Shown: positions 1-5,683 of the stretch, in pieces
Layout of the letters: each line of letters begins with the position of its first letter
Numbering within the stretch: the first letter of the stretch is position 1
Source: CAJXVY01 sp965657575
Lineage (GTDB): Bacteria > Actinomycetota > Actinomycetes > Actinomycetales > Microbacteriaceae
Direction of reading: 5' to 3'
NCBI GenBank assembly: GCA_965657575.1
Contig: CBFHOK010000029.1
Span: 1 to 5,683, forward strand
DNA: 5,683 bases
Made by a program: the position numbers and the translations under genes
The notes under the pieces: generated by a model
Seen by the model: only the letters and a program-made list of their open reading frames with translations
Database searches by the model: none
Told to the model about the DNA's origin: nothing

Positions 1-291
1 TCAAGCATTCTCTGGTGGCGAGAGGACAGGTTATGCGGGCCAAACGATGAAACCAATTGGCTTGACTCGATTACTCGTCAAGAGCTATTTGATTTGGCAA
101 ATCAAGCGGGGTATGAAACCGTTACCGAAAAATGCCGGCCAGAAGATTTACACGGTTTAGAAATTTGGAGTGCATCGAGCTTGCAGGGTGTCAGAGGTGT
201 TAAGAGCTGGCAGGGAGTAAAGGTAGGCACAACAGAAAAATTGAAGTCCTTTAGGAAACGTCTGCAGCTTTTGAGCTCAGTTGCTCTCTGA
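1..291 (+). CDS. Class IV (PLP-dependent) aminotransferase, C-terminal part, 5' truncated
   Basis: The frame is open from the first base of the window to a TGA at 289-291, giving 96 visible residues; the start lies beyond the left edge, so the TTG at 94 is not a real start. The visible part fits the C-terminal domain of fold-type IV aminotransferases (branched-chain aminotransferase / aminodeoxychorismate lyase family). It has SSILWW, then DSITRQELFDLANQAGYE, matching the family's 'GITR..l..lA...G' helix, and then EIWSASSLQGVRGVKSW, matching the 'Ev...nslhGi..V..w' strand and loop near the cofactor phosphate. Actinobacterial members end in a similar Arg-rich helix. The catalytic lysine would be upstream and is not visible, so substrate (chorismate derivative or amino acid) cannot be decided. 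The gene runs towards cydC and its last 41 bp overlap it. There is no evident functional link to the oxidase operon. Confidence 0.8.
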   Translation, partial: SSILWWREDRLCGPNDETNWLDSITRQELFDLANQAGYETVTEKCRPEDLHGLEIWSASSLQGVRGVKSWQGVKVGTTEKLKSFRKRLQLLSSVAL

Positions 292-1912
292 GCCGATAAC
301 TAGAATCTGCGAAACTGGCTATTTCAGGGTCGTGGGTAATTGTTATCAGAGTCTTACCCGAATCCTGCAGACTCTTCAATAGGGACATCAGCTGCAAAGC
401 CGATTCTCTGTCAAGAGCGCTTGTTGGTTCATCCAGAATTAGTAACTCATAACCGGCTAGAACTGCCCTGGCTATTGAGAGCCTCTGCATTTCTCCCCCA
501 CTAAGCGCTTGGCCTCGCTCCCCAAGTTCAGTGTCCAATCCCTGACGGGCATCAAAAATCTGCCACAAACCAACAGTCTGCAAGCTTTCAATAATCTCAA
601 CGTCTTGAAGGGTGTCGCCAGCTATCAAGAGGTTCTGCCGGACAGTTCCTGCAAAAATATGGGGTTGCTGCTCAATCAACCCGATTTTTTCTCTAATGCT
701 TTCAAGCTCAAAAGTCTCAGAGTAGGCTCCGTTGAGCTTGATCGCGCCCTCCAGCGGAGCCAGAAGCCCAACTGCAGCCAAGGCAAGTGTTGTTTTTCCT
801 GAGCCAGAAGGTCCCTCAATCGCAAGCCACTGCTGGGCCTCCACCCTGAAACTCACATCCTTAATCAGCTCGTCCGAGTCGGGGTATTTCAAGCTAATGT
901 TTTTAAACTCCAAGGAGTCAAACTGATCCATGCGGCGATTTCCCTCAATAGCTTCTAGTTCCTTAGGGATATCGGCGTCTAGTAACTCAGTAACTCTTTT
1001 AGCGCTGGACACGTACCTCTGGAAAAACCCACTGGCTGGTTGAAGGCTTGAGAAGACATCGAACAGAGCTAGCGGAATCAATATCACCACTGCCAGCAGT
1101 GAACCTGCCAGAGAGCCCTGTTCAACCGAAATCGCTGCTGGGACCGCCACAGAAACAGTAGCGATAACTGTCAAAAGTGAAAATATCGATGCACTCAACC
1201 CGGTCGATAAGGCGTTGGTGGATTCAATTTTCTGAATTCGCTTGCTAAGCTCAGCAATCCTCCTCCTTGTGGACGATTCCCAGTCAAAGGCTTTTAGTAA
1301 TTCACGTCTCTGGAAATAATCAACCAAGGATTCTTCCAACTCAGACCTAAGCTCTGCGAGCGATGCATTGGCTCGAATGCCGATCAAATAAGAAACCAAG
1401 AGCGCAAAGACAATCGCTAGCGATCCTGACGCAAATATCGCAACAGCTGCAAATGGATCCAAGAACAAAAGGAAAACCGAGGCTAGTAGTAGGGCAAATA
1501 CAGATTGTAAAACTGGACCTATCACTCTCAATGACAGGTTCTGTATATTCTCAACATCACTGTTGAATCTTGAGAGCTGATCGCCCTTTCTAATTTGACG
1601 AAGACCTCCAGGGGCCAAGGGAACTAAGGCCGTAAATAATTTGGGCCTGAGATCACTCATCATTTTGAAAACACTGTTGTGTAAAAACCATCTCTCTCCG
1701 TAGCGAAAAACAGCCCGTCCGAGGGCGAAAGCCCTAACCCCAACCACCGCCAGCATCAAATACAAAATCGGCGGTTGCTCACTTGAATACGAAATGAGAA
1801 AGGCACTGGTTGCCATAAGCGCAAGGGTTGAAAGTGCTTGCATTGCGGAAAGAAATAAACCGAGCTTAAAACCTGCATCTCGCGGCATTCCGATAGTTAG
1901 CAACCTAGACAT
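251..1912 (-). CDS. cydC: CydC, ABC transporter subunit for cytochrome bd assembly
   Basis: This is a fused membrane and ATPase half-transporter of 553 residues that pairs with CydD. CydDC is required for bd oxidase assembly and is described as a heme transporter in recent work, earlier as a cysteine/glutathione exporter. Residues 1-310 hold about six membrane helices. The segment RYGERWFLHNSVF (residues 70-82) is a CydC hallmark; its R74 and H78 align with E. coli CydC R81 and H85, reported at the heme site. The ATPase domain is complete: A-loop Y343, Walker A GPSGSGKT (367-374), Q-loop Q415, signature LSGGE (470-474), Walker B LLILDE ending D494-E495, D-loop SALD (498-501) and H-switch H527. 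It ends only 26 residues after H527. I chose the ATG at 1912 because AGGAG precedes it; a GTG at 1936 would add 8 residues but has no good ribosome site. The start overlaps the cydD stop by 8 bp (ATGTCTAG). Confidence 0.95.
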   Translation of the reverse strand: MSRLLTIGMPRDAGFKLGLFLSAMQALSTLALMATSAFLISYSSEQPPILYLMLAVVGVRAFALGRAVFRYGERWFLHNSVFKMMSDLRPKLFTALVPLAPGGLRQIRKGDQLSRFNSDVENIQNLSLRVIGPVLQSVFALLLASVFLLFLDPFAAVAIFASGSLAIVFALLVSYLIGIRANASLAELRSELEESLVDYFQRRELLKAFDWESSTRRRIAELSKRIQKIESTNALSTGLSASIFSLLTVIATVSVAVPAAISVEQGSLAGSLLAVVILIPLALFDVFSSLQPASGFFQRYVSSAKRVTELLDADIPKELEAIEGNRRMDQFDSLEFKNISLKYPDSDELIKDVSFRVEAQQWLAIEGPSGSGKTTLALAAVGLLAPLEGAIKLNGAYSETFELESIREKIGLIEQQPHIFAGTVRQNLLIAGDTLQDVEIIESLQTVGLWQIFDARQGLDTELGERGQALSGGEMQRLSIARAVLAGYELLILDEPTSALDRESALQLMSLLKSLQDSGKTLITITHDPEIASFADSSYRLREQLSSKAADVS

Positions 1913-3356
1913 ACTGCTCCTGAAAATCAATGACACTATCGGCTGCTTCTATAAAAAGCTTTTGATGACTGATAGCCACCACGGTGACTCCCTCAGCAGT
2001 CAGGGATTTCAAATTCTCAATTATCCTTTGTTGCCGTTGCTCGTTTTGAGCACTCGCAGGCTCGTCCAGCAGCAGCATCGACTTATCCTTCGAGAGCAAT
2101 CTATAGATTGCTCGGGCAAGAGCTACTCGCTGAGCTTGCCCACCGCTGATGCCCTGCGAATCACTTCCGAGTGAATAATCAAGTTCTATGTCATCGAGAC
2201 CAGCAAGCTCTGTTGCCCGTCCCAAAGCTTTTTTGTCAATGTCTTCCTGTCCGACAATGTTTGAAAGCACACTCCCACTTCCAAGCATTGGGGCCTGCGG
2301 TTGCCAGCTGCTAGTTTCAGACAACAACGACTTCAACCAAGTTGATTTACCTATCCCGCTCGTTCCAACAACGACATTCAGGCACGGTTCAAAAGAGAAA
2401 TTTGGAGTAAGCTCTGGCTGGGTTGGCTTATCAATTTCATCAAAGATTGCTTGACTTGCCGCCACGCCCTCGGTTGAGTTATGGAACTGAGCTCCCACCT
2501 GCCTGAGCGGTAAATACGCCTCAGGAGCAAGCAAAAGCACAAATAACCCCGTGAAAAGGTCAAGGTTTCCATCCACCAATCTCAATCCAATTGACACGGC
2601 TATCAGCGCAACGCTAAGCGATGCCGCTAGCTCAAGAGCAAATCCAGAAAGAAAAGAGACACTCAGAACCCGCATGGTTCGCTTACGAAAATCCTCACTC
2701 ACCTTTTTGAGAGTTTCGATTTGCTTTTGAGTTCTCCTGAAGAGCTTCAAGGTGGTCAAGCCACTGACAATTTCCAAAAAATGTCCGCTAAGCCTTTGGA
2801 GTGCATCGAGCTGACGTTCTTGAACATCTTTGGTAAATAAACCAATCATGATCATAAACAGCGGTATCAGCGGCATTGTTGCAATCAGTGCAATCCCACT
2901 AGGGGTGTCCAAAACCCAAACTACAATCACAAATACCGGGGTGATGATTGCGGTGAAAACCAATTGCGGAAGAAATTTCCCAAAATAAGGCTCCAGAGCA
3001 TCCATGGATTGCGAAGCTAGGGTGGCAAGCTTGCCGCTAGATGCATGCTTATCGTGATTTGCCGACAAAAAGCGCTCCCGAAGACCGACTTTGAGTCTTG
3101 AGACGGACTTCTGAGCGAGGAATTCCTGCAACCAAACCAACGATGCCCGGAAAAATCCAGACAGAACCAGCCAAATGATGCTCTCGTAGGCCTCACCAAA
3201 CCCCTGCCCCAGGACAAACACATCAGTGATGAACTTCGCCGTGAAATAGGCGATACTTCCGGTCGCCAGGAGCGTGAGCGAGGCAATTGCAACCAAAGCT
3301 ATTAGATAACCTCGGGCACTCGCCTCACTCAAAAGCCTTTTGTCAAAAGGACGCAA
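1905..3356 (-). CDS. cydD: CydD, ABC transporter subunit with a compact ATPase domain
   Basis: This is the partner of CydC, an inner-membrane half-transporter of 483 residues, clearly shorter than the roughly 550-590 usual for CydD. Residues 1-305 are a normal membrane domain: RLSGHFLEIVSGLTTLKLF (188-206) and APEAYLPLRQVGAQFH (277-292) are typical, and H292 aligns with E. coli CydD H312 near heme (the neighbouring Tyr311 is Phe here). In the ATPase domain I see Walker A GTSGIGKST (331-339), Q-loop Q354, signature ISGGQ (403-407), Walker B MLLLDE (427-432) and H-switch H464. Only about 22 residues separate the membrane domain from Walker A, and 17 separate the Walker lysine from the Q-loop glutamine (42 in CydC here). 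The two strand pairs of the antiparallel beta subdomain and the A-loop aromatic are therefore missing. The D-loop is SAQN rather than SALD. The start is TTG, with AGAGG six bases upstream, 9 bp after the cydB stop. The frame is intact, so I call it a gene, not a pseudogene. Confidence 0.94.
   Translation of the reverse strand: MRPFDKRLLSEASARGYLIALVAIASLTLLATGSIAYFTAKFITDVFVLGQGFGEAYESIIWLVLSGFFRASLVWLQEFLAQKSVSRLKVGLRERFLSANHDKHASSGKLATLASQSMDALEPYFGKFLPQLVFTAIITPVFVIVVWVLDTPSGIALIATMPLIPLFMIMIGLFTKDVQERQLDALQRLSGHFLEIVSGLTTLKLFRRTQKQIETLKKVSEDFRKRTMRVLSVSFLSGFALELAASLSVALIAVSIGLRLVDGNLDLFTGLFVLLLAPEAYLPLRQVGAQFHNSTEGVAASQAIFDEIDKPTQPELTPNFSFEPCLNVVVGTSGIGKSTWLKSLLSETSSWQPQAPMLGSGSVLSNIVGQEDIDKKALGRATELAGLDDIELDYSLGSDSQGISGGQAQRVALARAIYRLLSKDKSMLLLDEPASAQNEQRQQRIIENLKSLTAEGVTVVAISHQKLFIEAADSVIDFQEQYV
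1917..1921 (-). promoter_or_regulatory. Ribosome binding site of cydC inside the cydD 3' end
   Basis: AGGAG lies four bases before the ATG at 1912, within the last codons of cydD. The spacing is slightly short, but the GTG candidate at 1936 has no comparable upstream match. This is the evidence for starting cydC at 1912 with an 8-bp overlap of cydD. Confidence 0.7.
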
Positions 3357-3362
3357 ATCTAA

Positions 3363-3367
3363 CCTCT
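3363..3367 (-). promoter_or_regulatory. Ribosome binding site of cydD, merged with cydB stop
   Basis: The minus strand reads TAGAGGTTAGATTTG. AGAGG, whose first two bases belong to the cydB TAG stop, lies six bases before the TTG that I take as the cydD start. This decides the TTG start. A weaker Shine-Dalgarno match together with a TTG codon could lower transporter output relative to oxidase subunits, but that is inference. Confidence 0.8.
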
Positions 3368-4382
3368 AGTGAGAGTGAGCAGGGATTTGCTCGCGACGAA
3401 TCCTCTTTCTGAACACCCAATAAGTCCAAGACTGGTAGGCGATCACCAGTGGCACCATAATCACTGCCACCCAGGTCATCACCTGAAGTGTGTATTCACT
3501 TGAAGATGCGTTTTCAATTGTCAGACCGAAAGCCGGATCAATAGTTGATGGCAACACATTTGGAAACAGTGCAACAAACAAAGAAGACACGGCAGAGACA
3601 ATTGTCACCACAATCAACCCAAAGGCTATTCCCTCACGCTTGAACCAGTTGGCCGCCAGTGCTGAAATCAACGTTAATGCGGCAACGGTGCTGAGAATCA
3701 GACCGAGTAGGAATGTTCCGTCCATGTGGTGGGCGAAAAGCGTCCAGACTAAGAACGCTGCTGCCAACACGGTTGTGACAACACCGACTTTGGTTGCCAG
3801 CATTCTTGCTCGGAATTTCATCTCATCATCAGTTTTCAGGGTGATGAAAATCAATCCGTGAGTCCAGAACAAGCCAAGGGTTACCAAACCTCCAAGCAGT
3901 CCATATGGGTTCAAAAGAGTAAACAGATTTCCAACAAAGATGTGATCTTCGTTTAGCGGAACACCCTGAACGATGTTTGCAAAAGCCACTCCCCACAAAA
4001 GTGCAGGGGTGAAGGAGCCAATAACAATCATCCAATCAAAGGTCGACTTCCATCTCTGGCTGTCTCCCTTTCCGCGGTATTCGAACGCTACTCCCCTCGC
4101 TATCAAAGACAGCAACAGAAGGAACAGTGCCAGATAGAAGCCACTAAACAACGACGCATACCACTCGGGGAAGGATGCAAACAATGCTGCTCCAGCAACA
4201 ATCACCCAGGTCTCGTTTAGATCCCAAACAGGGCCAATGGTATTTATCAACACCCTTTTATCAGTGTCGTCCTTTGATAGGAACGGTAAAGACATTCCAA
4301 CACCGAAATCGAAACCGTCGAGTACGAAGTAGCCAACAAAGAAGAAGGCAACTATTCCAAACCAAATTACATTGAGTTCCAT
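3366..4382 (-). CDS. cydB: CydB, cytochrome bd ubiquinol/menaquinol oxidase subunit II
   Basis: Subunit II of the bd oxidase is an integral membrane protein that pairs with CydA and carries no heme ligands in most described enzymes. The 338 residues form about eight or nine membrane helices. Family motifs are in order: GYFVLDGFDFGVGM (17-30), INTIGPVWDLNETWV (46-60), ALFASFPEWYA (66-76), GVAFANIVQGVPLN (131-144), LNPYGLLGGL (157-166), LFPNVLPST (272-280) and VMTWVAVIMVP (301-311). D25 and D54 align with the conserved E. coli Asp29 and Asp58. Length is normal for actinobacterial and Gram-positive CydB. The ATG at 4382 is preceded by a near-perfect AGGAGG six bases upstream, which also contains the cydA stop; the gap to cydA is 10 bp. 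There is no small cydX-type gene after it: cydD begins 9 bp downstream. The C-terminus is a short basic and histidine-containing tail (RKRIRREQIPAHSH). Confidence 0.97.
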   Translation of the reverse strand: MELNVIWFGIVAFFFVGYFVLDGFDFGVGMSLPFLSKDDTDKRVLINTIGPVWDLNETWVIVAGAALFASFPEWYASLFSGFYLALFLLLLSLIARGVAFEYRGKGDSQRWKSTFDWMIVIGSFTPALLWGVAFANIVQGVPLNEDHIFVGNLFTLLNPYGLLGGLVTLGLFWTHGLIFITLKTDDEMKFRARMLATKVGVVTTVLAAAFLVWTLFAHHMDGTFLLGLILSTVAALTLISALAANWFKREGIAFGLIVVTIVSAVSSLFVALFPNVLPSTIDPAFGLTIENASSSEYTLQVMTWVAVIMVPLVIAYQSWTYWVFRKRIRREQIPAHSH

Positions 4383-4388
4383 CTGTTT

Positions 4389-4394
4389 CCTCCT
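4389..4394 (-). promoter_or_regulatory. Ribosome binding site of cydB, merged with cydA stop
   Basis: On the minus strand the sequence reads TAGGAGGAAACAGATG. AGGAGG lies six bases before the cydB ATG, and its first two bases (AG) are the last two of the cydA stop codon TAG. A terminating ribosome would sit on the cydB initiation site, which suggests translational coupling of the two oxidase subunits. This is the strongest Shine-Dalgarno match in the operon. Confidence 0.9.
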
Positions 4395-5683
4395 AGTAGG
4401 CGACCGCTAGTTTTGACTTGTCCTGCTCGGTGTCATCCTCTTCAGGAGCACCTTCCTTGATTGCCTTCAGCAGAATCTTGAATTCGACCACCGCCAGAAC
4501 TCCATAAATAACCGTGAAGCCGATCAGAGAAATGAGAATCTCTAAGCCTGTGACACCGGGGCTAACACCGTCTTCCGTTCGCATCAGTCCAAACACGACC
4601 CATGGCTGCCTGCCCATCTCGGTAAAGATCCAGCCAATGCTCATAGCAATCAATGGAAGCGGTGCAGCCCAGATAGCTGTTGGGTAGAACCAGCTTGGAA
4701 CGCCCTTGCTCTTTTTTCGCATGTACCAAAGACCGACAGCCGCAAGAAGCGTGGAAAGCATTCCAAAGCCAATCATTAGCCTGAAACTCCAATAGGTAAT
4801 CCAAATCACCGGGGTGTAATCCCCAGCTCCGTAGAGAATCTCATACTGAGCCTGCAGGTCATTGATTCCCTCAACTTCACCATCCAAAGTGTGAGTGGAT
4901 AGGAAAGACAGCAGGTAAGGAATACGAACGCTAAATAGCTCTTGGGCGCCATCAAGGCTTCCAATGGTGAATATGGAAAAAGAAGCTTCAGTTGTTGTGT
5001 CGTATAAAGCCTCGGCAGCCGCCATTTTCATTGGCTGCGTATTCACCATGGCAATACCCAAACTGTCACCGCTGATAACTGTTCCGGCACCACTGAACAG
5101 AGCGGTCCAAAGACCAACCTTCATACCTGTTCGCATGGTTTCAACTTGCTGGTTTCTGCGCAGGTGATATGCGGTAACGGCGATTATCACGGCAGCAGCG
5201 AACATAAGGGAGGCAAAAATTGTATGCGGGAACTGGTTCACCGCAACCGTGTTGGTCAAAACTGCACCAATATCAGTCAATTCAGCCCGTCCACGCTCCT
5301 CGTTGATTGCAAAGCCAACTGGGTTTTGCATGAACCCATTGGCTGCCAGGATGAAATAGGCACTCATTTGCACTCCGAGTGCAGTCATCCAGATCGTGGC
5401 TAGGTGAACTTTTTTGGGTAGCTTGTCCCATCCAAAAATCCACAGACCAATAAAGGTTGCCTCAAAGAAGAAAGCGAGCAACCCCTCCATCGCAAGCGGT
5501 GCTCCGAATACATCCCCGACAAATCTCGAGTAATCCGACCAATTCATTCCAAACTGGAATTCTTGGACTATTCCAGTGACGACGCCCATGGCAAAATTGA
5601 TCAGAAATATCTTTCCAAAAAACTTTGTCAGTTGAAGGTACTTGGGGTTATTGGTCACCACCCATGCAGTTTGAAAGCCTGCA
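4393..5683 (-). CDS. cydA: CydA, cytochrome bd oxidase subunit I, 5' truncated by window edge
   Basis: This is the heme-bearing catalytic subunit, which oxidises quinol and reduces oxygen to water at hemes b558, b595 and d. The frame stays open through the right edge (AGFQTAW precedes the GTG at 5661), so that GTG is not the start; about 33 more residues, including the first-helix heme ligand (E. coli His19), should lie outside. Counting from the GTG codon as 1, visible landmarks are GVVTGIVQEFQFGMNWS (26-42), E59 and E67 (E. coli Glu99/Glu107, proton path and heme), H146 (His186, b558), R294 and M296 (Arg391/Met393, b558), and E348 in TEMGRQPW (Glu445, b595). H146 to M296 is 150 residues against 207 in E. 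coli, so this is the short-Q-loop type. The C-terminus is acidic then lysine-bearing (EEDDTEQDKSK). The gene ends in TAG, which forms part of the cydB ribosome site. It is the first visible gene of a cydABDC operon. Confidence 0.97.
   Translation of the reverse strand, partial: AGFQTAWVVTNNPKYLQLTKFFGKIFLINFAMGVVTGIVQEFQFGMNWSDYSRFVGDVFGAPLAMEGLLAFFFEATFIGLWIFGWDKLPKKVHLATIWMTALGVQMSAYFILAANGFMQNPVGFAINEERGRAELTDIGAVLTNTVAVNQFPHTIFASLMFAAAVIIAVTAYHLRRNQQVETMRTGMKVGLWTALFSGAGTVISGDSLGIAMVNTQPMKMAAAEALYDTTTEASFSIFTIGSLDGAQELFSVRIPYLLSFLSTHTLDGEVEGINDLQAQYEILYGAGDYTPVIWITYWSFRLMIGFGMLSTLLAAVGLWYMRKKSKGVPSWFYPTAIWAAPLPLIAMSIGWIFTEMGRQPWVVFGLMRTEDGVSPGVTGLEILISLIGFTVIYGVLAVVEFKILLKAIKEGAPEEDDTEQDKSKLAVAY

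Noticed and set aside
94..291. A separate 65-residue small protein starting at TTG 94.
   Set aside because: The same frame is open to the left edge and the upstream residues continue the aminotransferase family pattern, so this is only the tail of a truncated gene.
275..293. Small hairpin GCTCAG / CTGAGC with a 7-nt loop at the cydC/aminotransferase overlap, a possible bidirectional terminator.
   Set aside because: The stem is only 6 bp and no T-run follows it on either strand; it lies inside cydC coding sequence and spans the aminotransferase stop codon. Not enough to call a terminator.
1794..2174. Plus-strand open frames of 60-126 codons opposite cydC, cydD, cydB and cydA.
   Set aside because: They lie wholly opposite strongly conserved genes, show no recognisable domains and look like shadows of the real coding strand.
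1905..2429. CydD as a frameshifted or decaying pseudogene because of its short ATPase domain.
   Set aside because: The frame is uninterrupted, all catalytic motifs except the D-loop are present, and the missing blocks are absent from the DNA rather than moved to another frame.
3357..3365. A small accessory subunit gene (cydX/cydH type) after cydB.
   Set aside because: Only 9 bp separate cydB from cydD, and no short membrane-protein frame fits.
5659..5661. GTG as the start codon of CydA.
   Set aside because: Upstream in-frame residues AGFQTAW match the conserved CydA N-terminal region, and the first-helix heme histidine would otherwise be missing.

Overview
The window carries a cytochrome bd operon read on the minus strand in the order cydA (5' end cut by the right edge), cydB, cydD, cydC. 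On the plus strand at the left edge is the 3' end of an unrelated class IV aminotransferase gene, convergent with cydC. Essentially every base is coding: there is no gene-free stretch, no RNA gene, no mobile element and no CRISPR array. The operon promoter must lie beyond the right edge.

The proteins resemble actinobacterial families. CydA shows an actinobacterial-style start region and a short Q-loop, the CydD transmembrane domain has the motif APEAYLPLRQVGAQFH, and the aminotransferase tail has the form expected of actinobacterial class IV enzymes. Base composition is only about half G+C by eye, and the genes are tightly packed or overlapping. This suits a small-genome actinobacterium, perhaps a freshwater Microbacteriaceae (Luna-type) lineage. 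That placement is inference and was not tested.

Functionally, CydA and CydB form the quinol-oxidising, oxygen-reducing bd oxidase of the membrane. CydD and CydC form a heterodimeric ABC transporter needed to assemble it; recent work describes it as a heme transporter, older work as a thiol exporter. The four genes are joined by very short spacers or overlaps (10 bp, 9 bp, 8-bp overlap). At two junctions the TAG stop codon is part of the next gene's Shine-Dalgarno sequence, which suggests translational coupling.

I do not see a new multi-gene system here. The strongest anomaly is in CydD. Its nucleotide-binding domain keeps Walker A, Q-loop, signature, Walker B and H-switch, but the two sequence blocks that normally build the antiparallel beta subdomain (including the A-loop aromatic) are absent, and the D-loop reads SAQN instead of SALD. 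Its partner CydC has a complete canonical ATPase domain, so the transporter looks strongly asymmetric.
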